DNA of 64,000 nt, taken from positions 14,882 to 78,881 of the forward strand of contig NZ_JARZFX010000013.1 of assembly GCF_036026595.1 (NCBI RefSeq), read 5' to 3'. Source of the stretch: Virgibacillus_P tibetensis. GTDB taxonomy: Bacteria; Bacillota; Bacilli; Bacillales; Amphibacillaceae. Made by a program: the position numbers and the translations under genes. Positions within the stretch are counted from its first letter, which is position 1. The number at the start of each line of letters is the position of its first letter. The notes below the pieces were generated by a model. That model saw only the letters and a list, made by a program, of their open reading frames with translations, searched no databases and was not told where the DNA came from. This document shows positions 17,683 to 25,149 of this stretch, in pieces.

Positions 17683-17925
17683 TTATATATTTTTCTTTAT
17701 TGCGTCCTCCAACGTATCTATATTAAGCTCTTCACAATCTATCGTTGTTTCATTGATTTTCACATAGGGGATCAACAGCTGAAACTCCTCGAGCCATGCA
17801 TCATTTGTATAAATATCTCTTTCTTCAATCTCAAAAGGATAATGTTGCTGAAGCATCGTGAGCAGAGCCTCCGCGTCTTCACATAATGAGCATACTTCTT
17901 TCGTATAAAATATTACCTTTAACAT
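17683..17925 (-). CDS. Glutaredoxin-like (thioredoxin-fold) small protein
   Basis: This is an 80-aa single-domain redox protein with the dithiol CSLC near residues 13-16 (FYTKEVCSLCEDAE) and a later IPYVKIN cis-Pro segment, typical of the glutaredoxin-like YruB/DUF836 group. It could reduce disulfides or mixed bacillithiol adducts, but the partner is unknown. Its ATG overlaps the rpoN stop by one base, so the two genes are coupled. A truncated or electron-transfer-only role is possible because the protein is short. Confidence 0.82.
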   Translation of the reverse strand: MLKVIFYTKEVCSLCEDAEALLTMLQQHYPFEIEERDIYTNDAWLEEFQLLIPYVKINETTIDCEELNIDTLEDAIKKNI

Positions 17926-19211
17926 TATAAATCCCTCCGCTTCATTGAGGATCGAATCCCCAGCTGTTCACGATATTTCATTACAGTTCGTCGAGCAATA
18001 GTAATACCAAACTCTTCAGCTAATTTATTTTTAATTGCTTCATCTGACAATGGCTTATGTTTACTTTCATGTTGAATTAGTTCAGTAATTAACTGTTTAA
18101 CCGCAAAAGCAGCTGTTTGCTTTCCATTTTCTTGCCTGATACCGGATTGCAAAAAGAATTTAATAGGTAAAACACCGTGTTTTGTTTGTACGTATTTATT
18201 ACTAATCGCTCTGCTTATGGTAGAATTATGAATATCCAATTCATTGGATATTTCCCGAAGAGTCAGGGGTTGAAGCATAAACGCACCATGCTCAAAAAAC
18301 ATGTACTGCTTCTCAACAATTGTTTGGATAACACGTTCTAATGTGCTCGTACGGTAAGATATTGCCTGTTTTAACCAATCAACCTGCTTATATTTTTCTT
18401 TTAAATAATCGGCTGCTTCTTTTTCTAAATCCTTAAGATCTTCATATGTTTTATTTATTTTAATCGTGGGTGCATTCCATTTGTAAAATGAGATTTTCCA
18501 CATACCCATTTCTTTATAGATCGATGCTTCTGGAATAATATAATCAGGTCTTTTGGTTATCAAAAGTCTTCCCGGTTTAGGATGGCAGGATTTTATTTGT
18601 TCGATAATTTTCTTTACCTGTGTATCATTTGTATCATAGTGTTTCGTTATCGCGGAGATATTTTCTTCTGCAATCCATTCCAGATGTTCTGTCATTAAGT
18701 TCTTTATAAACGGTCTGTATACAGGTAGTGACTGTAATTGTAAGACGATGCACTCACTTAAGTTCCGTGCCCCTATTCCAACAGGTTCCAGTGATTGTAT
18801 CATACTCAGGGCCTGCTCAACCTGCTTAATAGTAGAATTACATTTATCTGCCCATAGGTCGAGATCAATTTCCAAATAACCATCTTCATTTAATGAATCA
18901 ATTCCGAATTCTACTAGCGGCTTAATTTCCTTGGTAATATCCAATGTATACAATTGCTTTTTCAACTGATCATACATCGTCAATTCTGCCTGATTTATTT
19001 CACCTATTACAGCTGAACTTGAGTTGGATGATCGATACTGCGCTATGTCGTAATCATAGTTCACTTCTTCAATCAACGGATTCTCCTTAGAAATCTCTTG
19101 AATATAATCAATTAACTCCACACTCGAAAACTGCAGAATGTGAATCGCCTGTAACAACGATTGATTCATCTTCCATTGCAACGTTTGCTCCTGAACCAGC
19201 CTAGCTTTCAT
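17925..19211 (-). CDS. rpoN: RNA polymerase sigma-54 factor (SigL)
   Basis: Sigma-54 directs RNA polymerase to -24/-12 promoters and needs an AAA+ activator. The N-terminal glutamine/leucine-rich activator-interacting region covers about residues 1-50 (QTLQWKMNQSLLQAIHILQ). The core-binding domain follows, then an HTH near residues 310-350, and the RpoN box ARRTVMKYRE near the C-terminus. The ATG at 19211 has GGGGTG upstream and gives 428 aa, slightly short but complete. Its activator and a sigma-54 promoter lie 6-8 kb away in this window. Confidence 0.96.
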   Translation of the reverse strand: MKARLVQEQTLQWKMNQSLLQAIHILQFSSVELIDYIQEISKENPLIEEVNYDYDIAQYRSSNSSSAVIGEINQAELTMYDQLKKQLYTLDITKEIKPLVEFGIDSLNEDGYLEIDLDLWADKCNSTIKQVEQALSMIQSLEPVGIGARNLSECIVLQLQSLPVYRPFIKNLMTEHLEWIAEENISAITKHYDTNDTQVKKIIEQIKSCHPKPGRLLITKRPDYIIPEASIYKEMGMWKISFYKWNAPTIKINKTYEDLKDLEKEAADYLKEKYKQVDWLKQAISYRTSTLERVIQTIVEKQYMFFEHGAFMLQPLTLREISNELDIHNSTISRAISNKYVQTKHGVLPIKFFLQSGIRQENGKQTAAFAVKQLITELIQHESKHKPLSDEAIKNKLAEEFGITIARRTVMKYREQLGIRSSMKRRDL

Positions 19212-19252
19212 ATTAAGCACCCCAAAAGATATTCTCCCCCCTATTTTGCCAC

Positions 19253-19290
19253 ACTTTGGGGGTGCCTGTCACTTTGGGGGTGCCTGTCAC
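19253..19290. repeat. Tandem 18-bp repeat upstream of rpoN
   Basis: ACTTTGGGGGTGCCTGTC occurs twice in perfect tandem (19253-19270, 19271-19288), followed by the AC of a third copy. The core GTGCCTGTCAC reads GTGACAGGCAC on the other strand. It begins 42 bp upstream of the rpoN start. Confidence 0.8.
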
Positions 19291-19410
19291 TTCCCGGTTT
19301 ATGTCGAATGATATTAGCTATCTATCGATATCAACCTGGCTTTCAATAATTTGAATTATTATATTTTTGTATAAAGCACTGTAACAGTATAATGAAGGTA
19401 AGCAGGCTAG

Positions 19411-19821
19411 ATGAATGAAGGAGTGTTATCAGACTTGATAGAAGTATACACAGATGGTGCGTCAAGTGGCGATCCCGGGTTAAGTGGAGCAGGAATATAC
19501 ATAAAAGCACACGGAAAGAAATATGAATATTCATTTCCTATAGGTGTTTTATCTAATCATGAAGCAGAATTCGCAGCGGTCATTAGAGCACTTGAGATTT
19601 GTAGAGATTCTTTTCCGAATGAGATATTATCCTTCCGGTCGGATTCCAAACTAGTTGTAGATGTGATCGAAAAGGACTTTACGAAAAACGAAAAATTTCT
19701 TCCGCTTATTGAAAAAATAAGGGAAGAAAAAAGTCACTTTCCATATTTTTTTATAAAATGGATACCAGAGAAAAAAAATAGCAATGCTGATAAATTAGCT
19801 AGGAAGGCAATATATATGTGA
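19411..19821 (+). CDS. RNase HI-like protein (reverse-transcriptase-like RNase H fold)
   Basis: This is a predicted ribonuclease that cuts RNA in RNA-DNA hybrids. The four catalytic acids of RNase HI are all present: Asp in YTDGASSGDPG, Glu in NHEAEFAAV, Asp in RSDSKLV and Asp in NADKLAR. At 136 aa it resembles the Bacillus YpdQ/YpeP-type proteins that lack an N-terminal hybrid-binding domain. The start is uncertain. The ATG at 19411 lies only 18 bp past a TATAAT (19388-19393), leaving little room for a leader. The TTG at 19435 has GAAGGAG 11 bases upstream and starts the protein right at the first strand. Confidence 0.85.
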   Translation: MNEGVLSDLIEVYTDGASSGDPGLSGAGIYIKAHGKKYEYSFPIGVLSNHEAEFAAVIRALEICRDSFPNEILSFRSDSKLVVDVIEKDFTKNEKFLPLIEKIREEKSHFPYFFIKWIPEKKNSNADKLARKAIYM

Positions 19822-19893
19822 AAGATAGGAACGCAAAATTAATTCAATAGTTCGCATCTTTCTTTGCTATACCTCCCTAAAGTATCGGGATTT

Positions 19894-19902
19894 TGATATA
19901 AT
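19894..19902 (+). promoter_or_regulatory. Extended -10 promoter of the type I toxin
   Basis: TGATATAAT matches the extended -10 consensus (TGNTATAAT); no good -35 is visible. Transcription would begin near 19909, upstream of the element that pairs with the mRNA 3' part. Confidence 0.6.
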
Positions 19903-19947
19903 ATAAATATCAATAGGTTAGTTTCACATGAGGGTTAGGCACACTTT

Positions 19948-19980
19948 CACCTTTTAGGATATCTCCTAAAAAGGGGGGTG
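19948..19980 (+). promoter_or_regulatory. Leader hairpin covering the toxin ribosome-binding site
   Basis: TTTTAGGA (19952-19959) pairs perfectly with TCCTAAAA (19964-19971) around a 4-base loop. The flanking CACC (19948-19951) can pair with GGTG (19977-19980), tying up the G6 tract at 19973-19978 that serves as Shine-Dalgarno for the ATG at 19987. Confidence 0.65.
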
Positions 19981-19986
19981 TTGCTT

Positions 19987-20073
19987 ATGGATATGGAAAA
20001 TGTATTAACGCTGATGATTTCTTTCGGTATGTTAATTGCTTTTATCATGTCCAACCAGAACCATAAAAAATAA
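19987..20073 (+). CDS. Putative holin-like toxin peptide of a type I toxin-antitoxin system
   Basis: This 28-aa peptide has an N-terminal MDMENVLTLM, a hydrophobic span (about residues 7-21) containing ISFGMLIAFI, and a polar, basic end (SNQNHKK). The LMISFGMLI core and short charged tail are typical of the putative holin-like/TxpA-BsrG type of membrane toxins in Firmicutes. It is preceded by a G-rich ribosome-binding site 8 bases away that is sequestered in a leader hairpin. A convergent antisense RNA gene overlaps its 3' end. Toxicity is inferred from family and layout, not shown. Confidence 0.8.
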   Translation: MDMENVLTLMISFGMLIAFIMSNQNHKK

Positions 20074-20113
20074 TCCCTCATGTGATTTTAACAGGACCAT
20101 GTGAGGGATTATT
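20069..20113. terminator. Stem-loop terminating the antisense RNA and folding the toxin mRNA 3' region
   Basis: A 16-bp stem, AATAATCCCTCATGTG against CATGTGAGGGATTATT with two wobbles, encloses 13 bases. On the minus strand it is followed by TTTTTT; on the plus strand the following tract is poor, so it mainly terminates the antisense RNA. Confidence 0.7.
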
Positions 20114-20155
20114 TCCTTACTGTGCCTTCCCCTCTTGATGGGGTTAGTCTATTGT

Positions 20156-20190
20156 AACCGTTCCATGTTGTAGCATGGGGCGGTTTTATT
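20156..20190 (+). terminator. Terminator of the toxin mRNA
   Basis: AACCGTTCCATG pairs with CATGGGGCGGTT (two wobbles), followed by TTATTATT on the plus strand. It gives a toxin transcript of about 280 nt that overlaps the antisense RNA. Confidence 0.65.
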
Positions 20191-20211
20191 ATTGTATGTC
20201 TCTCTACTTAC

Positions 20212-20239
20212 AGTATACCTTATTTTGACTATTTGTTAA
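20212..20239 (-). promoter_or_regulatory. Promoter of the antisense RNA
   Basis: TTAACA, a 16-bp spacer and TATACT lie on the minus strand. No protein-coding frame follows before the terminator at 20069-20113. Confidence 0.6.
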
Positions 20240-20324
20240 ACATGTTAACATGAAGGAAAGGAAAAAACTTTCCGCACCTTATAAAATAGATACCAGAGAA
20301 GAAAAACAGCAATTTCTAATTTAG

Positions 20325-21656
20325 CTATTTTATCCTTATTCTCTCATTACCTGAAATCCATTTAGGAAAATGAGCTAATTCTATCGATATCGGTGACTCA
20401 TAACTATTCAGGTTCTTCAGTTGAATACCGTGTTTAGTTATACCATCACTTTCCGAACCGCCTGAAGAAAAGGATATCGACTCAGGGTGCATTTTATTCC
20501 CACTAGCATCCATTATTTCTCCAAACAGACCGAATGGAAAGTCTCCCTCAGTTGTATATAACTTAAAATTAATCTCATTTTTTGTAATTTCTATTTCACG
20601 GAGCATATTCCCTTCAGGTTGGTTTAAAATTTCTACCTTTTCCAGGTCCACTACTACCATGTCATCTGCTTTATCAATTGCTTGTATTCTATTAATAATA
20701 AGGTACAGCTCTTCAGGTTCTTTAAAATAGTTACTCTCAAGATAAATTATTTCTTCCTCGTCTAAAAGTTGACTTACAGTAATTCCATTCGAAATTTTAC
20801 TCCATTCCTCGCCATGTTCATCAACAAGTCGTAAGTCTTCAAAATATAACAGATTCTTTGTATTATTAGGGTCCTTTTTAACCCGTACTGCCACCCTAAG
20901 TGGATAAACAGTGACTTCTTCAATAAAAATCCTTTGCCCTCCTATTGTAACTGTCTTATTTATTTCGTACGATTTTTTGGTTTCAAAATTCTTTTCCAAT
21001 GTGAAAGGAATGATAAACTTCTCATTAACCGTGTCCCCAACCACGTGTAGGTCTATCTCAAAACTTCTTGACTCGTAAGGACTTTGAAAGAAATATTCCA
21101 TTACTCCACTGTATGTTTTTTGCCCTTGTTCTGAAAAATGAGGGAAGCCATAAGTCATGGAACTGAAATCCAATTTTTCACCAACAGTACTTTCCAATTT
21201 AACTTCTTCAATTGTAATTTCTTTTTGCTTTTTCTCCGTGTTTAAAGTATAAAATAAGACGATCCCATTCTCATCTGCAATTGCACCGTCTATAATAACC
21301 TCTAATCCATTTTTCTCGACGGATACATCGATATCCTGATAATAGTCATTATTTATCGCTGTTACCATTCCTTTATCATGCCTTATAAGCTTAACAATCT
21401 TTTCCATTCCAGGAATCGCCGAAACATATTCTGCAAAAACAGGAGATACACGAATGGTTGTAACAAAGGCTATCAGTATTACTGCAACCATTGCTGCTTG
21501 CAATATCCACCTTTTTTTACGGTGGAATACTTTTTCTTTTGATTTCGCTTTAGCAAAGCCCGTTAGAATTGCATCATTCAATGCTACAACAGGGATTTCA
21601 GTTTTCTCCATTTTCTTTTTATAGTTGGACAGCCTTAATTCTTCCTTTTCATACAT
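20325..21656 (-). CDS. DUF4179 domain protein, probable membrane anti-sigma factor
   Basis: This protein probably restrains the ECF sigma factor encoded upstream. An N-terminal cytoplasmic part of about 50 residues rich in lysine is followed by one membrane span (WILQAAMVAVILIAFVTTI, about residues 50-68) and a large extracytoplasmic beta-rich part of about 375 residues. The opening VSPVFAEYVSAIPGMEKIVKLI is typical of DUF4179/DUF5643 proteins. The ATG at 21656 (443 aa) has GGGAGGGGAG upstream and overlaps the sigma gene by 8 bp. The signal it senses is unknown. The anti-sigma role is inferred from operon structure and topology. Confidence 0.8.
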   Translation of the reverse strand: MYEKEELRLSNYKKKMEKTEIPVVALNDAILTGFAKAKSKEKVFHRKKRWILQAAMVAVILIAFVTTIRVSPVFAEYVSAIPGMEKIVKLIRHDKGMVTAINNDYYQDIDVSVEKNGLEVIIDGAIADENGIVLFYTLNTEKKQKEITIEEVKLESTVGEKLDFSSMTYGFPHFSEQGQKTYSGVMEYFFQSPYESRSFEIDLHVVGDTVNEKFIIPFTLEKNFETKKSYEINKTVTIGGQRIFIEEVTVYPLRVAVRVKKDPNNTKNLLYFEDLRLVDEHGEEWSKISNGITVSQLLDEEEIIYLESNYFKEPEELYLIINRIQAIDKADDMVVVDLEKVEILNQPEGNMLREIEITKNEINFKLYTTEGDFPFGLFGEIMDASGNKMHPESISFSSGGSESDGITKHGIQLKNLNSYESPISIELAHFPKWISGNERIRIK

Positions 21657-22173
21657 GAAACTCCCCTCCCTTCTCTTCAAGTTTGTTCCGTAGTTTCTTT
21701 AACGCTTTATTAAGCCGGGTCTTTACCGTTCCTTCAGGGCATTCCAAAGCTATGGCAATATCCTTGATTTTTAAATCGTTAAAATATTTAAGTGTAAGTA
21801 TTTCACTTGATCGATCGTCTAGTTGCGACATTGCATCTTTTAATTCCATATCAGTGTGACTATCTGAAACTCCTTGCAGATCAATTATTTCACCATGAAA
21901 TATCAGCCGTTTATCTTTTTTTAGTTGGTCATTACAATAATTAATCATAATCCGAATTAACCAAGTTTTTATGAAAGCAGCTTCTCTAACTGTGTGGATT
22001 TCCTTGTAAGAACGATATGTGACTTCTTGTACAGCCTCAAGTGCTTCTTCCTGATTTTTTAAATAGGAAAGTGCTGTTCTATACAAATCCACCTTATGTA
22101 ATTGTATTAATCGCAAAAATGCATCATCATCCCCGTCAATAGCTTTTTGGATCTCTTGAAGATTTTCTTTCAC
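21649..22173 (-). CDS. ECF-type RNA polymerase sigma factor
   Basis: This extracytoplasmic-function sigma factor has 174 aa, with region 2 near residues 20-85 (LYRTALSYLKNQEEALEAVQEV) and region 4 near residues 110-165 (SEILTLKYFNDLKIKDIAIAL, PEGTVKTRLNKALKKL). The start is GTG at 22173 with GGGGGCG upstream. Its 3' end overlaps the DUF4179 gene. A sequence shaped like an ECF promoter lies 33-62 bp upstream, suggesting autoregulation. It resembles the SigV/ECF30-like group paired with DUF4179 proteins. Confidence 0.9.
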   Translation of the reverse strand: MKENLQEIQKAIDGDDDAFLRLIQLHKVDLYRTALSYLKNQEEALEAVQEVTYRSYKEIHTVREAAFIKTWLIRIMINYCNDQLKKDKRLIFHGEIIDLQGVSDSHTDMELKDAMSQLDDRSSEILTLKYFNDLKIKDIAIALECPEGTVKTRLNKALKKLRNKLEEKGGEFHV

Positions 22174-22205
22174 AATTTCGCCCCCTACTTTTATCTATCT
22201 ATGTA

Positions 22206-22235
22206 TTAGACTGCAGACCCGATATAAAGTTTTCA
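22206..22235 (-). promoter_or_regulatory. Candidate autoregulated ECF promoter
   Basis: On the minus strand TGAAAACTTT (22226-22235) and CAGTCTAA (22206-22213) resemble ECF -35 and -10 elements with a typical short spacer, 33 bp upstream of the sigma gene start. Confidence 0.5.
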
Positions 22236-22258
22236 TTTTTAAAATTAATTTGATGAAG

Positions 22259-22288
22259 AAAAAGCTCACAAAAAAATGTGAGCTTTTT
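22259..22288. terminator. Stem-loop terminator between the ketone-body operon and the ECF operon
   Basis: AAAAAGCTCACA and TGTGAGCTTTTT form a perfect 12-bp stem around six bases. It could end transcripts in either direction; on the minus strand it follows the operon relics. Confidence 0.65.
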
Positions 22289-22314
22289 CCGCCATGTTTA
22301 AATCATGCAGTAGA

Positions 22315-22385
22315 TTTTAACGATCAATAACTTTGTTACTAATCCGACCAATTCCTTCTATCTCCAATGTTACTACGTCGAAACC
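22315..22385 (-). pseudogene. C-terminal fragment of an FAH-family hydrolase gene
   Basis: The minus strand encodes DVVTLEIEGIGRISNKVID, nearly identical to the C-terminus of the intact FAH-family protein at 27109-28059 (DVVTLEIEGIGQMSNKVIN). The DNA is also closely similar over about 60 bp. Upstream the frame breaks immediately, and 22386-22500 holds further decayed coding-like sequence (for example VEKLVSELFKVEKVSDF) that I cannot identify. It is the relic of a second copy downstream of gntP. Confidence 0.75.
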
Positions 22386-22535
22386 CTACTTGCCACTTTA
22401 TCTCGAATGAAATCTGATACTTTTTCTACTTTAAATAATTCAGATACTAGTTTTTCAACCATACCATTCCATTACCCAGTATCCCTAAACCACTTAACTG
22501 CTATTGTCTTTATCAGTTATTCTCTTCATCTATTA

Positions 22536-22564
22536 AAGCGAACAGTGACTGGCACTGTTCGCTT
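22536..22564 (-). terminator. Stem-loop after gntP
   Basis: AAGCGAACAGTG and CACTGTTCGCTT form a perfect 12-bp stem 10 bp past the gntP stop. The trailing T-tract is weak (TTTAAT). Confidence 0.55.
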
Positions 22565-22573
22565 TTGATGTAC

Positions 22574-23857
22574 TTAATAAATACCAATAGAAGCAAATAA
22601 TATAGCTACCGCTACTGAAATAATAGGAATTACACAACCAACAATAAAAATATCCTTATAACTGTCTTTATGAGACATACCTGTTATTGTAAGTAGTGTT
22701 AAAACTGCTCCATTATGTGGAAGTGTATCAAGTCCTCCAGATGCCAAAGATGCTACTCGGTGAAATGCTTCAGGAGGAATTCCTGTATTCATTGCTATAT
22801 CATAATATTTTGAACCTAATGCTTCTAAGGCTATTCCCATACCACCAGATGCTGATCCTGTAGCACCTGCCAAAACATTTACTGCAACTGCTTCGGAAAT
22901 TAGTGGATTACCTTTTATACCCATAAGTATTTCAGTGAGTTTTTCAAAACCAGGTACAACTTTTACAACTGTACCAAAGCCAACAGCTGCACTTGTGTTT
23001 ATAATTGCCGTAACTGAACCAATTGCACCACCGTTAATAGCCTTGACAAAGCTTTTTAATTTGGACAAGTTAAGCACCATGATTAATACTATTCCCGAGA
23101 TTAGAGCTAATACAATATCCCATCCTAATAAATTTAACGTTACCAATACTGCTAAAAGTGGTAATAGGGATAAAATAAAATTTGGTGTATCCCCTTCATC
23201 ACTGGTCATCTTTTCATCTTCTGGATCTGTATATGTTTCACCGTTCGCTGTTAATTTTTTCTCTCTCCATCGTAAATACAGATATCCGCCAACTCCCATT
23301 ATCAATGCAGCAATTATCCCCATAATTGGTGCAGCCGTTGCATCCGTCTGAAAATAATCCATCGGAATAAGATTTTGAATTTGCGGTGTACCTGGTATTG
23401 CCGTCATTGTAAACGTAAATGCCCCAAGAGCAACTGTACCAGGTATTAACCGTCTACTAATATTTGCCTCCTTAAACAGTGTTAATGCAAGTGGATAAAC
23501 CGCAAACACTACAACAAATAAACTAACTCCACCGTATGTTAAAACTGCTGAAGAAACTAACACACCCAAAATTGCGCGTTTTGTACCTATAACCTTTGTT
23601 AAGGAAACAGCAACTGATTTGGCCATTCCTGTATCCTCCATCAGTTTTCCGAATATTGCCCCTAACATAAACACTGGAAACCAAGCTTTAGCAAAAGATA
23701 CGAATCCGCCCATATATGTATCTTTATAAGCATCAAGCAAATCCAACCCACCTGTTAGTGCTACAACCCCTGCAGCAATTGGAGCCACCCAGATAATCGA
23801 CCACCCTAGGTAGGCTAGTGCCATTAAAACGATGAGACCAAGGATAATTCCAAACAT
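22574..23857 (-). CDS. GntP family permease (YxjC-like, hydroxybutyrate/organic acid uptake)
   Basis: This is a proton-coupled carboxylate transporter with about 12 membrane spans in 427 aa. The start LGLIVLMALAYLGWSIIWVAP and the late GLDTLPHNGAVLTLL segment are typical of the GntP family. In B. subtilis the homologue yxjC heads the scoA-scoB-yxjF cluster. Here it follows a 3-hydroxybutyrate dehydrogenase gene and thiolase debris, so 3-hydroxybutyrate or acetoacetate is the likely substrate. The gene is intact and has a normal site (CAGGAGGGG) before its ATG. Confidence 0.9.
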   Translation of the reverse strand: MFGIILGLIVLMALAYLGWSIIWVAPIAAGVVALTGGLDLLDAYKDTYMGGFVSFAKAWFPVFMLGAIFGKLMEDTGMAKSVAVSLTKVIGTKRAILGVLVSSAVLTYGGVSLFVVVFAVYPLALTLFKEANISRRLIPGTVALGAFTFTMTAIPGTPQIQNLIPMDYFQTDATAAPIMGIIAALIMGVGGYLYLRWREKKLTANGETYTDPEDEKMTSDEGDTPNFILSLLPLLAVLVTLNLLGWDIVLALISGIVLIMVLNLSKLKSFVKAINGGAIGSVTAIINTSAAVGFGTVVKVVPGFEKLTEILMGIKGNPLISEAVAVNVLAGATGSASGGMGIALEALGSKYYDIAMNTGIPPEAFHRVASLASGGLDTLPHNGAVLTLLTITGMSHKDSYKDIFIVGCVIPIISVAVAILFASIGIY

Positions 23858-23894
23858 AAAACCCCTCCTGATTTTTTAAAATACCTTTAATTCT

Positions 23895-24315
23895 ATACAA
23901 AACTTTTCAACCATCGTAATCCCCAGACCTTCACCGATACATATTGTTGCTATTCTATATTTCTGATTCCTTCTTTTTAGATCTTTTATAACGGGATACA
24001 TACCCTTGCTTCGCTAATTCCTAGGGGCTCCAACTTGGGAAATATATCTCGAAAGAGCACCCGAATCAGTTATAAACGAAACCGATTTATCACGCGAAGT
24101 GGCCAATTGCTCCACGGTTACCCGCCCCTGACTTTTAAGCCTATTCCTTTTCTACGGCTACCTATTAAGCAACAAAGGGGCGTAATAATTAGTTTCTGAT
24201 TATTCCCTATCCTCCATACTTGCTGTAATTCCTAGCTCAGTAGATTTACATCTTCACAGACTACTATCAAAAGCGCCGGATGAAATTCTAGCTCCTTCCA
24301 ATATACAACCTCATC
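23895..24315 (-). pseudogene. Decayed acetyl-CoA acetyltransferase (thiolase)
   Basis: Fragments of thiolase are readable in different frames on the minus strand. They are LEGARISSGAFDSS (24261-24301) and ELGITAS further along, both from the N-terminal part, and ATICIGEGLGITMVEK (23903-23953), the glycine-rich C-terminal part. The sequence between is too short for a 390-residue enzyme and carries stops and frameshifts. The gene would have produced or split acetoacetyl-CoA between the dehydrogenase and permease genes. Confidence 0.8.
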
Positions 24316-24336
24316 TTTTCACCTATCTAAAAATAC

Positions 24337-25113
24337 CTATTGGGCTGTATAGCCACCGTCGATTACCACTGCTTGCCCCGTGATTCCTTTTGCCTTATCA
24401 CTAGCAAGGAAAATGGCATAGTCAGCAATTTCTTGTACAGAAAGCAATCGCCTCTGCGGGACTAATGGATAAATAACTTCCTCAAGTACTTTCTCTAAGG
24501 AAACGTTTCGATTCTTGGCTAAATCTTCAAGTTGATTGCGTACAAGTGGCGTATCCACATACCCCGGGCATATAGCATTAACTGTAATCCCGTGTTCTGC
24601 ACCCTCTAAAGCTGTTACTTTTGTCAAACCGATTACACCATGCTTCGAACTGTTATAAGCAGCTTTTCCGGCAAACCCGATAAGCCCGTTAATCGATGCC
24701 ATATTAATAACTCGCCCGGCCTTTTGCTTTTTCATTATTGGAAATACATGCTTTGTTGCCATAAATGGTGCTACCAGCATAACTTTTGTTATAAATTCAA
24801 ATTTCTCTGTAGGAAAATCTTCGATGGACGCTACATACTGTAATCCTGCATTATTAATTAGCACATCAAGTCTGCCGTATTGTTCAACCGTCTGATCAAT
24901 TGCTTGATGCAGCTCCGTTTCATTCGTTACATCACATTTAACCCCAAAGCAGTCATATCCCTGTTGTTTGAGGGTATCCGTAACTTCCTTTACTTTTGTT
25001 TCATTAATGTCTGAAAAAGCTACCTTTGCTCCATTCTTAACAAATTCAACACCAATTTCGTACCCAATACCACCTGCAGCACCTGTAATAAAAACCACTT
25101 TGTTTTCTAACAT
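24337..25113 (-). CDS. 3-hydroxybutyrate dehydrogenase (SDR family)
   Basis: This NAD-dependent short-chain dehydrogenase oxidises 3-hydroxybutyrate to acetoacetate. It shows TGAAGGIGYEIG for cofactor binding, NNAGLQ, the catalytic Ser in INMASINGL and the YNSSK catalytic pair, and a C-terminal GQAVVIDGGYTAQ. The length of 258 aa and the sequence fit D-3-hydroxybutyrate dehydrogenases (YxjF group). It lies downstream of a sigma-54 promoter and CoA-transferase relics and upstream of thiolase relics and gntP. The site TTAGGAGGTATAAAAT precedes the ATG. A general SDR role cannot be fully excluded, but context supports the call. Confidence 0.88.
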   Translation of the reverse strand: MLENKVVFITGAAGGIGYEIGVEFVKNGAKVAFSDINETKVKEVTDTLKQQGYDCFGVKCDVTNETELHQAIDQTVEQYGRLDVLINNAGLQYVASIEDFPTEKFEFITKVMLVAPFMATKHVFPIMKKQKAGRVINMASINGLIGFAGKAAYNSSKHGVIGLTKVTALEGAEHGITVNAICPGYVDTPLVRNQLEDLAKNRNVSLEKVLEEVIYPLVPQRRLLSVQEIADYAIFLASDKAKGITGQAVVIDGGYTAQ

Positions 25114-25149
25114 ATTTTATACCTCCTAATTTTTAAAAAAGAATCAACT

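Larger units (their letters stand above)
20064..20205 (-). ncRNA. Candidate antisense antitoxin RNA of the type I system
   Basis: A promoter on the minus strand, TTAACA (20234-20239) and TATACT (20212-20217) with a 16-bp spacer, would start an RNA near 20205. It would end at the hairpin 20069-20113 (AATAATCCCTCACATG/CATGAGGGATTATT-type stem) followed by six T residues on this strand. The roughly 140-nt RNA is complementary to the 3' part of the toxin mRNA, the arrangement known for RatA/TxpA and SR4/BsrG. Confidence 0.65.

Noticed and set aside
19253..19290. Tandem repeat considered as a CRISPR remnant
   Set aside because: The two copies are directly adjacent without spacers, and no cas genes are nearby.
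22935..23351. 138-aa plus-strand frame antisense to gntP
   Set aside because: Long antisense frames are common opposite hydrophobic membrane protein genes; no ribosome-binding site is present.
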